A program made the translations under genes and the position numbers. Shown piece after piece: positions 9,281-18,201 of a DNA stretch of 64,000 nt (position 1 is its first letter; every line of letters starts with the position of its first letter). Below the pieces are notes generated by a model. That model made no database searches, had not been told where the DNA came from, and saw only the letters and a list, made by a program, of their open reading frames with translations. This DNA is from an uncultured Polaribacter sp. GTDB lineage: Bacteria > Bacteroidota > Bacteroidia > Flavobacteriales > Flavobacteriaceae. Where the stretch lies: assembly GCF_947496195.1 (NCBI RefSeq), contig NZ_CANMBY010000001.1, forward strand, positions 1,534,988 to 1,598,987, read 5' to 3'.

Positions 9281-11680
9281 TTATTCAATTCTATTTTTTT
9301 CATCTTCAATTCCTGTTTTTCTATTTCTAGCTTTTTTAACTTCATTACTACCAAAGTTGTAGGTTAGATTTATTTTAAACTGTCTACTATCACTGCCTCC
9401 TGAACCATCTATAAATAAATCTCCAAATTGAGTGGTTCCACTCCAAGGTGATGTAAAAAGGATATCGTCTATACCAATTCTAACATTTAGTTTATCGTCT
9501 AAAAACTTTTTTTGAAGTGCCAGATTTAAAGAACCTAAGCTATTGGTTCTATAAGTTCCACCCCAAATTGAAGGCGAGTTATACCAACCAGAAACTTCGA
9601 ATCTAAAGTCATTTGGAAGTTTAAAAGTGTTTTGTGCATAAAAGCTTAATGAATTTTGAGAAATACCTATAAAGTCTGGATTTGTTGCAATAAACTCATT
9701 TCTTGAAGCATTTATACTGATGTAATAACTCCACCAATCGTTAAATTTAGAAGGATAAGAAATGCCTAAATTATATACTCTTTGATTGGCAACATTTCTA
9801 ACATTAATAAAGTTTTGATTATTGCCTTGAGCTTCTGTTACTTGAGCAAATAAATCTTTTATAAAACTGTAACTAAAAGAAGTGGTTAATCTGTAATTAT
9901 AAGTATGAGATAATTTTAAATTATTGGTGTATTGTGGTTGTAAAAAAGGATTTCCTTTTCTAAAAGATAACTCATCAATTCTATACTCAAAAGGATTTAA
10001 GTTCTGATAATTTGGTCTTTGTATTCTTCTACTATAATTTAAAGCCCAAGAGTTTTTTCTGTTAGGTGTAAAAGTGATTCCTGCACTTGGAAACCAATCT
10101 GTATAATTACGTTCAACTACATTATTATTACTGGTTTGCATTGCTGTTAATGTTCCTTTAGAATCTGTGTTTTCTATTCGTAAACCAAACTGAATGTTTA
10201 CTTTCTTATACTTTTTATTAAAGTTGATGTACGCTGCATTTATAATTTCATCATATTCAAAGTCATTTGATCTTGTATTATCTATTTGATTTTGTCCATT
10301 GTTAACATTAAAAAAATCAAAGTCATTTTCTGTATTAATTTTCGAGAATTTAACTCCAAAACTTAATTTGCCTTTTAAGAAGTTTTGCTCATAATCTGCT
10401 TTTGATGTAAAAAGATTAATAGTGGTTGGTGAAACAATAAAAAATATATTTTCACTTATAATTTGAGTTTCATTTCCATTATAATAATAGTTAGGTTGTA
10501 GATTTTCTCGATCACTTTTATACTTTCCAAAATCTACATCAACATTAAAAGAAGTTCCTTTTTTATTGTCATATTTATAATTGATGTTGGTGTATAGATT
10601 ATACACATCACTATCAGTATCACTTTCTGCAACTAAAACATTGTCTGGTTGGTTTTGTCCTTGAGGTGTTATCGGAGTTCTAGAATCATTTTGAGAAAAG
10701 TTATCAGAAAAATTACCAGATAAAATAATACCAAAAGTCGATGATTTATTTGTGTACCAATCAAAACCAAAACGAGCATTGGTTCTGTTATAATCGAAAA
10801 TAGTTTCTGATTTTGCGTTAAAATTGGTGTTGTTTTGTGTTCTGTTTAAGTTTAAAAACCCAAAACTATTTCCAGTTCCATTACTTACAGACCCATACAA
10901 ACTTGTTTTTTTATTTCTATTGTTAAAAGATACAGCATTGTTAAATCGAGCAAAATCACCTTGTGTGTAGCCACTTGTTAAGCTACCATTTGTGCCTAAA
11001 GACTTGTCTCTTTTTAATACGATGTTAATAATACCAGCATTTCCTTCAGCATCGTATTTAGATGAAGGTTGGGTTATAATTTCTATAGACTCAATATCTG
11101 ATGATTGTAATGTTTTTAGAAAATTTACCAAATCTTCGCCTCTTAAAACTGATGGTTTACCATCAATATAAAATAACACTCCATTTTTACCTTCTACAAT
11201 TAAATTATCATTATTATCTATGACAACTCCAGGAGCTTTACGTAGCAAATCAAAACCAGAATCTCCTGCTGCATTTATGGTGTTTTGTACATTAAAAACA
11301 GTTTTATCAGCTAAAACTTGTACCATTGGTTTTTCAGTTTTTATAACAACTTCTTCCAACTGTTCTGTAGCTGAGGTTAATTGAATTGTATTTAAATTTT
11401 TGTCATTAGTAACAATGATTTTATCAGATTTATACACCTTAAAACCTAAACTCTCTATTTTTAAATAGTAGGTTCCATTTTTAACATTTGCTATTTTAAA
11501 AAAACCTTTAGAAGTAGAAACAGCAGCTTTTATAAATTGATTAGAGTCACTTAATAAAGAAATGGCAGCAGCATCTAAAGGATTATTATTAGAATCAACA
11601 ATTTTACCAGTAATTGTAGCTTGTGAAAACGTAAAATTGCTTAATATGTAAAAGCAAAGTACAGTTATACTATTTTTCAT
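9281..11680 (-). CDS. TonB-dependent receptor, outer-membrane beta-barrel family
   Basis: A 799-residue outer-membrane protein. After the signal peptide (1-19) comes a carboxypeptidase-regulatory-like beta-sandwich (about 22-105) and a plug-like region (about 115-225, with G-G-D-S-G-F-D-L-L-R type sequence and Y-I-D-G-K-P-S). A long C-terminal beta-barrel follows (OMP_b-brl_3 class), with alternating aromatic strands and a terminal N-F-G-like strand near residue 780. No SusD partner is next to it, so a polysaccharide-utilisation role is not supported. It is transcribed with the small secreted protein at 8677 and divergently from the LytS/LytR-type pair. Confidence 0.9.
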   Translation of the reverse strand: MKNSITVLCFYILSNFTFSQATITGKIVDSNNNPLDAAAISLLSDSNQFIKAAVSTSKGFFKIANVKNGTYYLKIESLGFKVYKSDKIIVTNDKNLNTIQLTSATEQLEEVVIKTEKPMVQVLADKTVFNVQNTINAAGDSGFDLLRKAPGVVIDNNDNLIVEGKNGVLFYIDGKPSVLRGEDLVNFLKTLQSSDIESIEIITQPSSKYDAEGNAGIINIVLKRDKSLGTNGSLTSGYTQGDFARFNNAVSFNNRNKKTSLYGSVSNGTGNSFGFLNLNRTQNNTNFNAKSETIFDYNRTNARFGFDWYTNKSSTFGIILSGNFSDNFSQNDSRTPITPQGQNQPDNVLVAESDTDSDVYNLYTNINYKYDNKKGTSFNVDVDFGKYKSDRENLQPNYYYNGNETQIISENIFFIVSPTTINLFTSKADYEQNFLKGKLSFGVKFSKINTENDFDFFNVNNGQNQIDNTRSNDFEYDEIINAAYINFNKKYKKVNIQFGLRIENTDSKGTLTAMQTSNNNVVERNYTDWFPSAGITFTPNRKNSWALNYSRRIQRPNYQNLNPFEYRIDELSFRKGNPFLQPQYTNNLKLSHTYNYRLTTSFSYSFIKDLFAQVTEAQGNNQNFINVRNVANQRVYNLGISYPSKFNDWWSYYISINASRNEFIATNPDFIGISQNSLSFYAQNTFKLPNDFRFEVSGWYNSPSIWGGTYRTNSLGSLNLALQKKFLDDKLNVRIGIDDILFTSPWSGTTQFGDLFIDGSGGSDSRQFKINLTYNFGSNEVKKARNRKTGIEDEKNRIE

Positions 11681-11707
11681 TATTTTCTGATTTTAATTTT
11701 GACACTA

Positions 11708-11738
11708 CAAAACTATTTCAGAAGTAAAGTTTTTGCAA
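11708..11738 (-). promoter_or_regulatory. Candidate Bacteroidota promoter for the receptor gene
   Basis: On the minus strand, TTG (11738-11736), a 20-base spacer and TAGTTTTG (11715-11708) match the TTTG/TTG-N19-20-TAnnTTTG pattern. The ATG at 11680 is about 28 bases downstream. Confidence 0.55.
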
Positions 11739-11868
11739 TAAGAAGTCTTTTAGTTGCACTATAATCCGTTAAATGGTCTTGGACAATTCAACTTTAAATA
11801 GGTCAATTCGTCGATTTCGAATTTTAAAAACCTCAGATTAATAGTATTTTTGAGTAAATTCTTACATT

Positions 11869-12915
11869 ATGAAGAACATCACTAAGAAAGAAGCTTTCAC
11901 CATTTTTATATTTTATTTGTTTTTTTCGTTTCTCTATAGAATTGTGCTTTGGTATAATGTTGGAGACTATGCAAAAGAAGGTTTTTGGGGTTGGGCAAAT
12001 CTTTCAGATTACTGGTATATGGCTGGTATGCAATATACTTTTTATTTTTTAGCATCTATTGGTATTTGGTTTGTAGGTATTAAATTATTAAAAAATAAGC
12101 CTCAATATTTACAGATGTTAACGGTTTTAATTTTGATACCTATAGTTGTTTATTTTGTTAGAGAAACACGTTATTCTTTTTTAGATAGTATTGGTGTTTT
12201 TCATTTAAATGGAACTGGTTCTGTTTGGGATTGGTATATCCCAACCTTGTTTTTATTATTTCAATTCGGAATGTTTTTTGCCTATCGTTATTTTATAGAC
12301 AATCAAAAGAAAATAAAACTAGAAGCAGAGTTGAAACAAGTAGCTTTAAAAAGCGAATTGTCTGCTTTAAAAGCACAATTAAATCCTCATTTTTTATACA
12401 ATGTTTTTAATACCATAAGCGCCTCTGTACCAGCAGAACAAGAGAAAACAAGAAATATGATTGCTGAGTTGTCAGATTTATTTAGATATCAATTAAAAGC
12501 GAGTAAAGTAGAAAAAGTAACTTTAGAAGAAGAGTTGAACTTTATAAAAAAATACCTTCAGTTAGAAAAAGAACGTTTTGAAGATAGATTAGAAGTAATA
12601 TTTGATATTGATACTACTATACTAAATGAAAAAATTCCGCCAATGTTATTGCAACCACTCATAGAAAATTCTATAAAACATGGGTTATCTAGTTTAATAG
12701 ATGGAGGAGAGATAAAAATAATAGTTAAGAAAAAAGAAGATAAATTGTATTTTGAAGTTTCAGATACTGGTGTTGGAATTAAAAATAAAGAAGCTGTTTT
12801 TAATAAAGGTATTGGTTTAACAAATACTAAACTTCGATTAGAAAAAATGTACGAAAGCACTTTAAATCTATCAGATAATACTCCTAAGGGATTAAAAATA
12901 AGCTTTGAGTTATGA
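11869..12915 (+). CDS. LytS/YehU-type sensor histidine kinase
   Basis: A 348-residue inner-membrane kinase. Four hydrophobic segments (about 10-30, 50-70, 83-98 and 118-138) are followed by a short coiled coil. The His_kinase domain has the phospho-acceptor His174 in L-N-P-H-F-L-Y-N. The ATPase domain carries an N-box (E-N-S-I-K-H) and a G-box (D-T-G-V-G-I). No periplasmic sensor domain is visible, so the signal may be sensed in the membrane. The stop overlaps the start of the response regulator gene by 4 bases (ATGA), a strong sign of coupling. Confidence 0.92.
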   Translation: MKNITKKEAFTIFIFYLFFSFLYRIVLWYNVGDYAKEGFWGWANLSDYWYMAGMQYTFYFLASIGIWFVGIKLLKNKPQYLQMLTVLILIPIVVYFVRETRYSFLDSIGVFHLNGTGSVWDWYIPTLFLLFQFGMFFAYRYFIDNQKKIKLEAELKQVALKSELSALKAQLNPHFLYNVFNTISASVPAEQEKTRNMIAELSDLFRYQLKASKVEKVTLEEELNFIKKYLQLEKERFEDRLEVIFDIDTTILNEKIPPMLLQPLIENSIKHGLSSLIDGGEIKIIVKKKEDKLYFEVSDTGVGIKNKEAVFNKGIGLTNTKLRLEKMYESTLNLSDNTPKGLKISFEL

Positions 12916-13640
12916 AAAAAGTAATTATTGTAGATGATGAAAAAGCAGGAAGATCGCTTATTAATGAGTACATTAAAGATTTTCCTGAATTAATTGTTTT
13001 AGGTGAAGCTAATAATGGTGTTGATGCTGTAAAAATGATTAATGAATTTAAACCAGACTTGGTTTTTTTAGATATACAAATGCCAGGTTTAACAGGTTTT
13101 GATGTACTAAAACATTTAGATGAATTACCTCATATAATTTTTTCTACAGCTTATGATGAATATGCTTTAAAAGCATTTGAAGTTCATGCAGTTGATTATT
13201 TATTAAAACCTTATACTAAAGAAAGGTTTAAAAAAGCTATTGAAAAACTACCATCAAATACTAACGATAATTCTGCAAAAGAGTTAACAAATAGTTTGTT
13301 AATGGATGCAGAAAAATATCCATCTAAAATATTAGTTCAATCACAAAATAAATTAGTAACTATTGCTGTAAGTGATATTATTAGAATAGAAGCCTTTGGA
13401 GATTATTCAAAAATTATTACAGATGATAAGACCTTTCTAAGTAATTACGGTATTTCTCAATTAGAAGACAAATTAGATGATGCCATTTTTTTACGCATAC
13501 ATCGTTCATCGATAATTAACATTAATAGAATAGAAGAAATGCATAAATATGGTAAAAGTTATGACATAACTATGCAAAATAAAGATGTTGTAAGAGTAAG
13601 TAGAGGTTATATGGAGACCATTAAAAAATTGATGTATTGA
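12912..13640 (+). CDS. LytTR-family response regulator
   Basis: A 242-residue cytosolic regulator. The receiver domain (1-120) has the acidic pair D-D-E near residue 8, phospho-acceptor Asp54 in F-L-D-I-Q-M-P-G and Lys near 104 in L-L-K-P-Y. The C-terminal LytTR DNA-binding domain (about 140-240) contains H-R-S-S-I-I-N. It is the partner of the preceding kinase. Candidate targets include the divergent receptor operon, but no repeated LytTR site was identified. Confidence 0.93.
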   Translation: MKKVIIVDDEKAGRSLINEYIKDFPELIVLGEANNGVDAVKMINEFKPDLVFLDIQMPGLTGFDVLKHLDELPHIIFSTAYDEYALKAFEVHAVDYLLKPYTKERFKKAIEKLPSNTNDNSAKELTNSLLMDAEKYPSKILVQSQNKLVTIAVSDIIRIEAFGDYSKIITDDKTFLSNYGISQLEDKLDDAIFLRIHRSSIININRIEEMHKYGKSYDITMQNKDVVRVSRGYMETIKKLMY

Positions 13641-13777
13641 TTTCTTTTCTTATTTAATTTTAACTTTTTTCTTAAAAATATAATTGAATTTAAAAAATAT
13701 GAAATAAAGAAATTGTGGTTTTCAGAGTATTTTATTTATAAATCTTTTAAGAATTCAAAAAACTAATAAAAGAGAAA

Positions 13778-13805
13778 TGGCACCTTAAAAAACATTAAGA
13801 TGCCA
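13778..13805 (-). terminator. Probable terminator between convergent genes
   Basis: Arms TGGCACCTTAA (13778-13788) and TTAAGATGCCA (13795-13805) pair with one internal mismatch. The minus strand continues with a T-rich run, so it probably ends the gene at 13845-14429. The rest of the 13641-13844 gap is AT-rich with nothing else recognisable. Confidence 0.5.
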
Positions 13806-13844
13806 ATTCAATCAATCAACCAAATTAAAATTCAAATAATCTTT

Positions 13845-14429
13845 TTAAAAATTTACAGCAAATAAGTTTAAGCTATTCTGTAATGTTTTGTCTAGTTCCG
13901 TTTTTAAAATTTTGTTTAAATAAGGATAAATGTTTTTACCAATTTGTAGTGTTACTTGTTCATTAACATCAACATCAATAATTAGTTTATTTATCAACTC
14001 TTCATAGTTTCTGTATAATTCTATATTTCTGTCACCATAAGTTAAAGACTCTTCTAAAAGAGATAATTTTAAAATTTCTTCGTTTAATTTTTTTACAATA
14101 ACTTCTTTTATAAAATTTTGTTTAGTATCAGCAGATAAATGGATGTTTTTATCTTTAGGTTGTTTTGTTAAACTTTCATTTATTTTAATAAAATATTGCT
14201 TTGTTTTAGAATTCACTAAAAATTTACCTTCAGAAACTTCTTTATGTTCCCAATTTTTTATCAAGATAATTTCAGGGAAAATGGTATTTATATTGACTTT
14301 ATCATTATTCACTTTAAACTTTTCTTTACTAAGAAAATCTAGGTTAGAATTAGAGTTTATAAAATTATCATTTTGTGAAAAAGTTAAACTCGAGATAAAT
14401 AATGTTACTAAAATTGAAAGTAGTTTCAT
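13845..14429 (-). CDS. Secreted protein of unknown function
   Basis: No family recognised. The 194-residue product has a signal peptide (1-18, ending T-F-S-Q) and a mature part that is mostly charged and helical in its second half (about 100-190). It has no cysteines and no membrane segment. It stands alone, convergent with the response regulator and about 100 bases downstream of the M23 peptidase gene on the same strand. Confidence 0.65.
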   Translation of the reverse strand: MKLLSILVTLFISSLTFSQNDNFINSNSNLDFLSKEKFKVNNDKVNINTIFPEIILIKNWEHKEVSEGKFLVNSKTKQYFIKINESLTKQPKDKNIHLSADTKQNFIKEVIVKKLNEEILKLSLLEESLTYGDRNIELYRNYEELINKLIIDVDVNEQVTLQIGKNIYPYLNKILKTELDKTLQNSLNLFAVNF

Positions 14430-14533
14430 AATTAATAGTTTTATACCTTAAATATAATAGTTTTACTATTAATAAAGAAGTAAAAGCTATTATTTAACAT
14501 TGTATTTAACAAAAGATTAAGAAATAGAAACTG

Positions 14534-15331
14534 TTACTTATTTAAGGCGTATTTACCCTTAATATATTTTTTAGTAGATATAGAATTTAATAGATAAGGA
14601 ATTGATTCAAAACCCTTTTCAGTGGCTTTAAATACTCCAAAATGTAAGTGAGGTTCAGTACTCATTCCTGTATTTCCAGAGTATGCTATGGGTTGTCCTT
14701 TTTTTACAGAGTCACCTTTTTTGACAATTACCCCATCTTTTTTTAGATGAACATATTGTGTAAATAAACCATCTTTATGATATAGCATTACATAGTTGCC
14801 ATCATTTAAATATTTTTTACTTCTGCCACCTTTATTTGAATCTTGCTTAATTGCTACTACAACACCATCTCTCATAGCACAAATTGTTTGACCAACATTC
14901 ATTTTAAAATCTATAGCATACCTAGATTTTGTTCCTTTATGTGTAAAGTTTGTGTTTTGACCTTGTAATATTTTGTAACGTTTTCCTTTTAAAAAGGGTA
15001 AGGCATAATTGTATAAAGTGTCATAACTTTTTAAAGGGTAAGAAGTTCCATATTTAAGGCTAAAATCAAATTCTTTTAGTATTTGAATGCTGTCTTTTTC
15101 TAAAGAACTAAATGATAAAAATGTATTTTCTTGATAAGCTTTTAAGTCTAAAACTTTTTGTTTTTTGCTAATAAGATTTGTTACTTTTAGATGTGTAGGA
15201 CATGCTAATGTATTTTTTACATTAACATAAATACTATCATTTAATTTTTTAAAAGAGATATAACTTGTTTTTTTTTGGCTTTGTCCACAAGAAACAAAAA
15301 CTAAAGATAAAACAAGTACCCTAAAAATCAT
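14534..15331 (-). CDS. M23-family peptidase lipoprotein
   Basis: A 265-residue exported protein with a lipoprotein signal (F-V-S-C, Cys15). The C-terminal LytM/M23 domain (about 130-245) carries Y-A-I-D-F near 138 and the zinc motif H-L-H-F-G near 228. M23 enzymes cut peptidoglycan cross-bridges. The first ligand lies in R-Y-A-I-D-F rather than the usual H-x-G-x-D, so activity is not certain. The gene starts on the base next to the last base of the M28 peptidase gene, indicating an operon. Confidence 0.86.
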   Translation of the reverse strand: MIFRVLVLSLVFVSCGQSQKKTSYISFKKLNDSIYVNVKNTLACPTHLKVTNLISKKQKVLDLKAYQENTFLSFSSLEKDSIQILKEFDFSLKYGTSYPLKSYDTLYNYALPFLKGKRYKILQGQNTNFTHKGTKSRYAIDFKMNVGQTICAMRDGVVVAIKQDSNKGGRSKKYLNDGNYVMLYHKDGLFTQYVHLKKDGVIVKKGDSVKKGQPIAYSGNTGMSTEPHLHFGVFKATEKGFESIPYLLNSISTKKYIKGKYALNK

Positions 15332-16657
15332 TTATCTAAATACTTTATTAGGAAAAACAACAACACTTTCATGTCCATTTTCTCCAACTGCAGAAACTCC
15401 AAAAAAGAAATTATCAATAACAATACCTTCTAAAGTAAATTCTGTTGCTTCTACATACCTAGAATTGTCCCATGTTGGAGATGTAGTATCTCTCCAATAA
15501 ATTTTGTAACCTTTAGCACCATCAACCTTACTCCATTTAAATTTTGCAGAAGGCTCAACAATACCACCAATAGCTACTTCTTTTGGAGCAGGAGGTGCCC
15601 AAGCCAAACTAGCTAAATTTATTGCATTTACAGCTGTTAACTTTTTTGCATAAGGGAAATTTACATGTTCAAAAGTATCTCCATATTTAATGCCATTTTC
15701 TGTTCTAATATCTTGATGTTGTTGCGTATAATTTTCATGAGCTTCCATTATTCTTACTCCAGCAAAACCTAAATCATTAAATGGTCTGTGATGACCTCCT
15801 CTACCAAATCTATCTAATCTATAAATCATCATAGGATTCATTTCTGGCATATAGGTTTTTGTTGTTTTATGAATATATCTTGCAAGTTGTCTTGAGATGC
15901 CATCAACTTCACCACCATAAAAACGACGCATTCTACGTTGTCTTTCAGTTTCGTTAGCTGGTACTGGTTCAGAAAAAATTCTAAAAGCTCTATTATCAGT
16001 AACACCATCTACACCAGTAATATTACCTATCATATCATTATTTAAAATGCCAATGATATCCCAACCTTTTTCTTGAGCATATTTTGCTAATCCTGCACCA
16101 CCAAAAAGTCCTTGTTCTTCTCCTGAAAGACCAACATAAATAATACTACTTTCAAATTGATATTTACTTAAAACTCTTGCAGCTTCCATTGTGCCAGCCA
16201 TTCCAGAAGCATTATCATTTGCACCTGGAGCATCTTTAGTAAAATTAGAGCCATCACTATTTCTAGAGTCTATATCTCCACTCATTATAATATATCTATT
16301 TGGATATTTTGTGCCTTTTTGTATGGCTACAACATTTACAACATAAGCATCATGAGGCACTCTTCTACTCATTTTTGTTGTCACTAAGTCTTTTTGATAA
16401 AATACATTTAAGCAATTATTACAGTCAGATGAAATTTTATCGAATTCAGATTTTATCCACCTTCTTGCTGCACCTATTCCTCTAGTATCTGAAATGGTAT
16501 CAGAAAAAGTATTTCTTGTACCAAACTCTGTTAAGGTTTTTACATCAGCTTTTATTCTATCTGCAGAGATAGCATCTATAATATCATATATTTTTTGATC
16601 TGTTTGAGCAGAAATAATGGTTGAAAAAAGTAATGCAATTAATGTAATTTGTTTCAT
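15332..16657 (-). CDS. M28-family metallopeptidase
   Basis: A 441-residue secreted aminopeptidase-like protein. I chose ATG 16657 because it gives a clean signal peptide (1-17). The M28 core shows G-A-N-D-N-A-S-G (Asp148), S-G-E-E-Q-G (Glu180-Glu181), N-N-D-M-I-G-N and G-G-H-H. The first zinc-ligand position, normally His in H-x-D, reads Gly-Asp-Ile-Asp (Asp128 in place of His). The last about 75 residues form a separate fibronectin type III-like beta domain. It lies between the membrane protein gene (4 bases upstream) and the M23 gene (adjacent). Confidence 0.88.
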   Translation of the reverse strand: MKQITLIALLFSTIISAQTDQKIYDIIDAISADRIKADVKTLTEFGTRNTFSDTISDTRGIGAARRWIKSEFDKISSDCNNCLNVFYQKDLVTTKMSRRVPHDAYVVNVVAIQKGTKYPNRYIIMSGDIDSRNSDGSNFTKDAPGANDNASGMAGTMEAARVLSKYQFESSIIYVGLSGEEQGLFGGAGLAKYAQEKGWDIIGILNNDMIGNITGVDGVTDNRAFRIFSEPVPANETERQRRMRRFYGGEVDGISRQLARYIHKTTKTYMPEMNPMMIYRLDRFGRGGHHRPFNDLGFAGVRIMEAHENYTQQHQDIRTENGIKYGDTFEHVNFPYAKKLTAVNAINLASLAWAPPAPKEVAIGGIVEPSAKFKWSKVDGAKGYKIYWRDTTSPTWDNSRYVEATEFTLEGIVIDNFFFGVSAVGENGHESVVVFPNKVFR

Positions 16658-16661
16658 TTTT

Positions 16662-17999
16662 TTATTTTTTAAATTTCCAAAAAGGTATTTGTACTTCATT
16701 TCTTAATACTGTATCTTTTTTTCTGTTAATGTATTTACGGTTTATTCTTAAAATGTGTTTCCCTTCTTTTAAGCTATCGATATTTACATAGGTTTCGAAT
16801 CCTAATTTTTTATTTTTATTTGAAGTTACTACGTATTTTGTTTTGTAATAAGTATCATTAATTTTTGTTAAATATATTTCATTAAATGTTTTAAAATATA
16901 CTTTAGTTAAGCTGTCTTTTTTTCTGAAATCAAAGGCGTTAAAATTACTTGAAAATTTTATACCTGAGTTTAACCCTCTATGATCATCTTTTGGCTTAAG
17001 ACCTGGGTTAAAATCAAATAACCTATCTTCAATATTATCATTAAAAATGATAAATATTTTTAAATAATTATCAGTGATTACTTTAGATTGAATTGTTGCT
17101 CTATTAATAAAATCGTTTTCTTTTTTTATTAAGTCTTCATAATTACCAGCATTAGCAACAAACTCAGAAGACCTTTTATCTAGATTTATATAATTAGAAT
17201 CTACATAAGAATAAGAGGTTAAGTATAAAATACCAATATAAACAGGTAATAAAATTAAACTTAATTTTTTACCAAATTTATTATCTAAAAAGTTGTAAAC
17301 TAAAGGTCTATATAAAAAAGAGAGCGTTATAATATTAAAAACTCTATAAAAAGGAAAATAAATTTTACTAGTCCATTTTTTACGTTTCAAAAAGCCTTGA
17401 GTAATAAAATCTAAAAATGTAAAAAACATACCAATTAAGGTAAATAAAATAAGCCCTATTCCAGTTATACTAGATATGTTTTCCCATATTCCGTCTAAAT
17501 CATTATCTAAAAAAAGTAAGACTAATATTAGAATTAATACAACACATAAAAAACTTGCTAAAAAATAAAAAATAAATAAAAAAGAAACTGCAAATACAAT
17601 ACTACAATAATCTTCAAGAGTTGCTATATAGTCATCAAAAGAGCCTATTTTTTTTTGAAGATATTTTGTAAATTTATTTGAGTAGTTAAGCTCATCATAA
17701 TCTATATCTCCAGATACATAACGTAATCCTAGTGCTCCAATCCATAAGCCACGAAGTATAACATGTATTAATAAGTTTGTAATTAAAATCCAACAAGAAA
17801 TATTTACAGCAAACCATATAAAAGTTTCTGTTAAATGTTGTTCATGCTGTGCTATTTGAAATTTTAGAGCTAAAGTATCTGTAGCTGAAAATAGACCTAA
17901 AATTGCAAAACCAGAGATTAATAGTTCTAGTTGCCAACTTTCTTGCTGTAACTTATCTAATAGTTCTTTAAAAGTAGAATTATGTAGCTCTTTGCTCAT
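16662..17999 (-). CDS. Polytopic membrane protein of unknown function
   Basis: No family recognised. The 445-residue product has about six hydrophobic segments, at roughly 25-45, 60-80, 125-170 (two), 185-205 and 245-270. A soluble C-terminal region of about 170 residues follows. This tail probably faces the periplasm and is Lys/Asn-rich. It is the first gene of a probable three-gene unit with the M28 and M23 peptidases. No transporter or kinase motif is visible. Confidence 0.7.
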   Translation of the reverse strand: MSKELHNSTFKELLDKLQQESWQLELLISGFAILGLFSATDTLALKFQIAQHEQHLTETFIWFAVNISCWILITNLLIHVILRGLWIGALGLRYVSGDIDYDELNYSNKFTKYLQKKIGSFDDYIATLEDYCSIVFAVSFLFIFYFLASFLCVVLILILVLLFLDNDLDGIWENISSITGIGLILFTLIGMFFTFLDFITQGFLKRKKWTSKIYFPFYRVFNIITLSFLYRPLVYNFLDNKFGKKLSLILLPVYIGILYLTSYSYVDSNYINLDKRSSEFVANAGNYEDLIKKENDFINRATIQSKVITDNYLKIFIIFNDNIEDRLFDFNPGLKPKDDHRGLNSGIKFSSNFNAFDFRKKDSLTKVYFKTFNEIYLTKINDTYYKTKYVVTSNKNKKLGFETYVNIDSLKEGKHILRINRKYINRKKDTVLRNEVQIPFWKFKK

Positions 18000-18040
18000 A
18001 TGTAAATTTACCCTTTAAAGATAGTGAGCTTTTTAAAAAT

Positions 18041-18055
18041 AAAAAAACCATCTTA
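18041..18055 (+). repeat. 15-base direct repeat, left copy
   Basis: The word AAAAAAACCATCTTA occurs here without a pairing arm. It recurs at 23580-23594 as the left arm of the terminator that closes the five-gene export cluster. The two copies flank the cluster. Confidence 0.55.
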
Positions 18056-18201
18056 ATTTAATATTAATATTGACTTTTAAACTAAATTATATTTTTTGCA
18101 CTTTATGGGTGTTTTTAGTGTATTTAAATGATGATAATTGTCAAAATATTATGATTTTAACAAGTAATTTGTTATTATTGCATACTAACCAAAAAAAACC
18201 T

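Noticed and set aside
8677..9354. Longer start for the small secreted protein
   Set aside because: It would bury the signal peptide and overlap the receptor gene. ATG 9261 is preferred.
15490..15530. TTGTAACC inside the M28 gene
   Set aside because: It lies in coding sequence and lacks a -10 at the right distance.
18070..18201. 44-residue extension of the first cluster gene
   Set aside because: The signal peptide begins at ATG 18202, and the upstream region is promoter-like AT-rich DNA.
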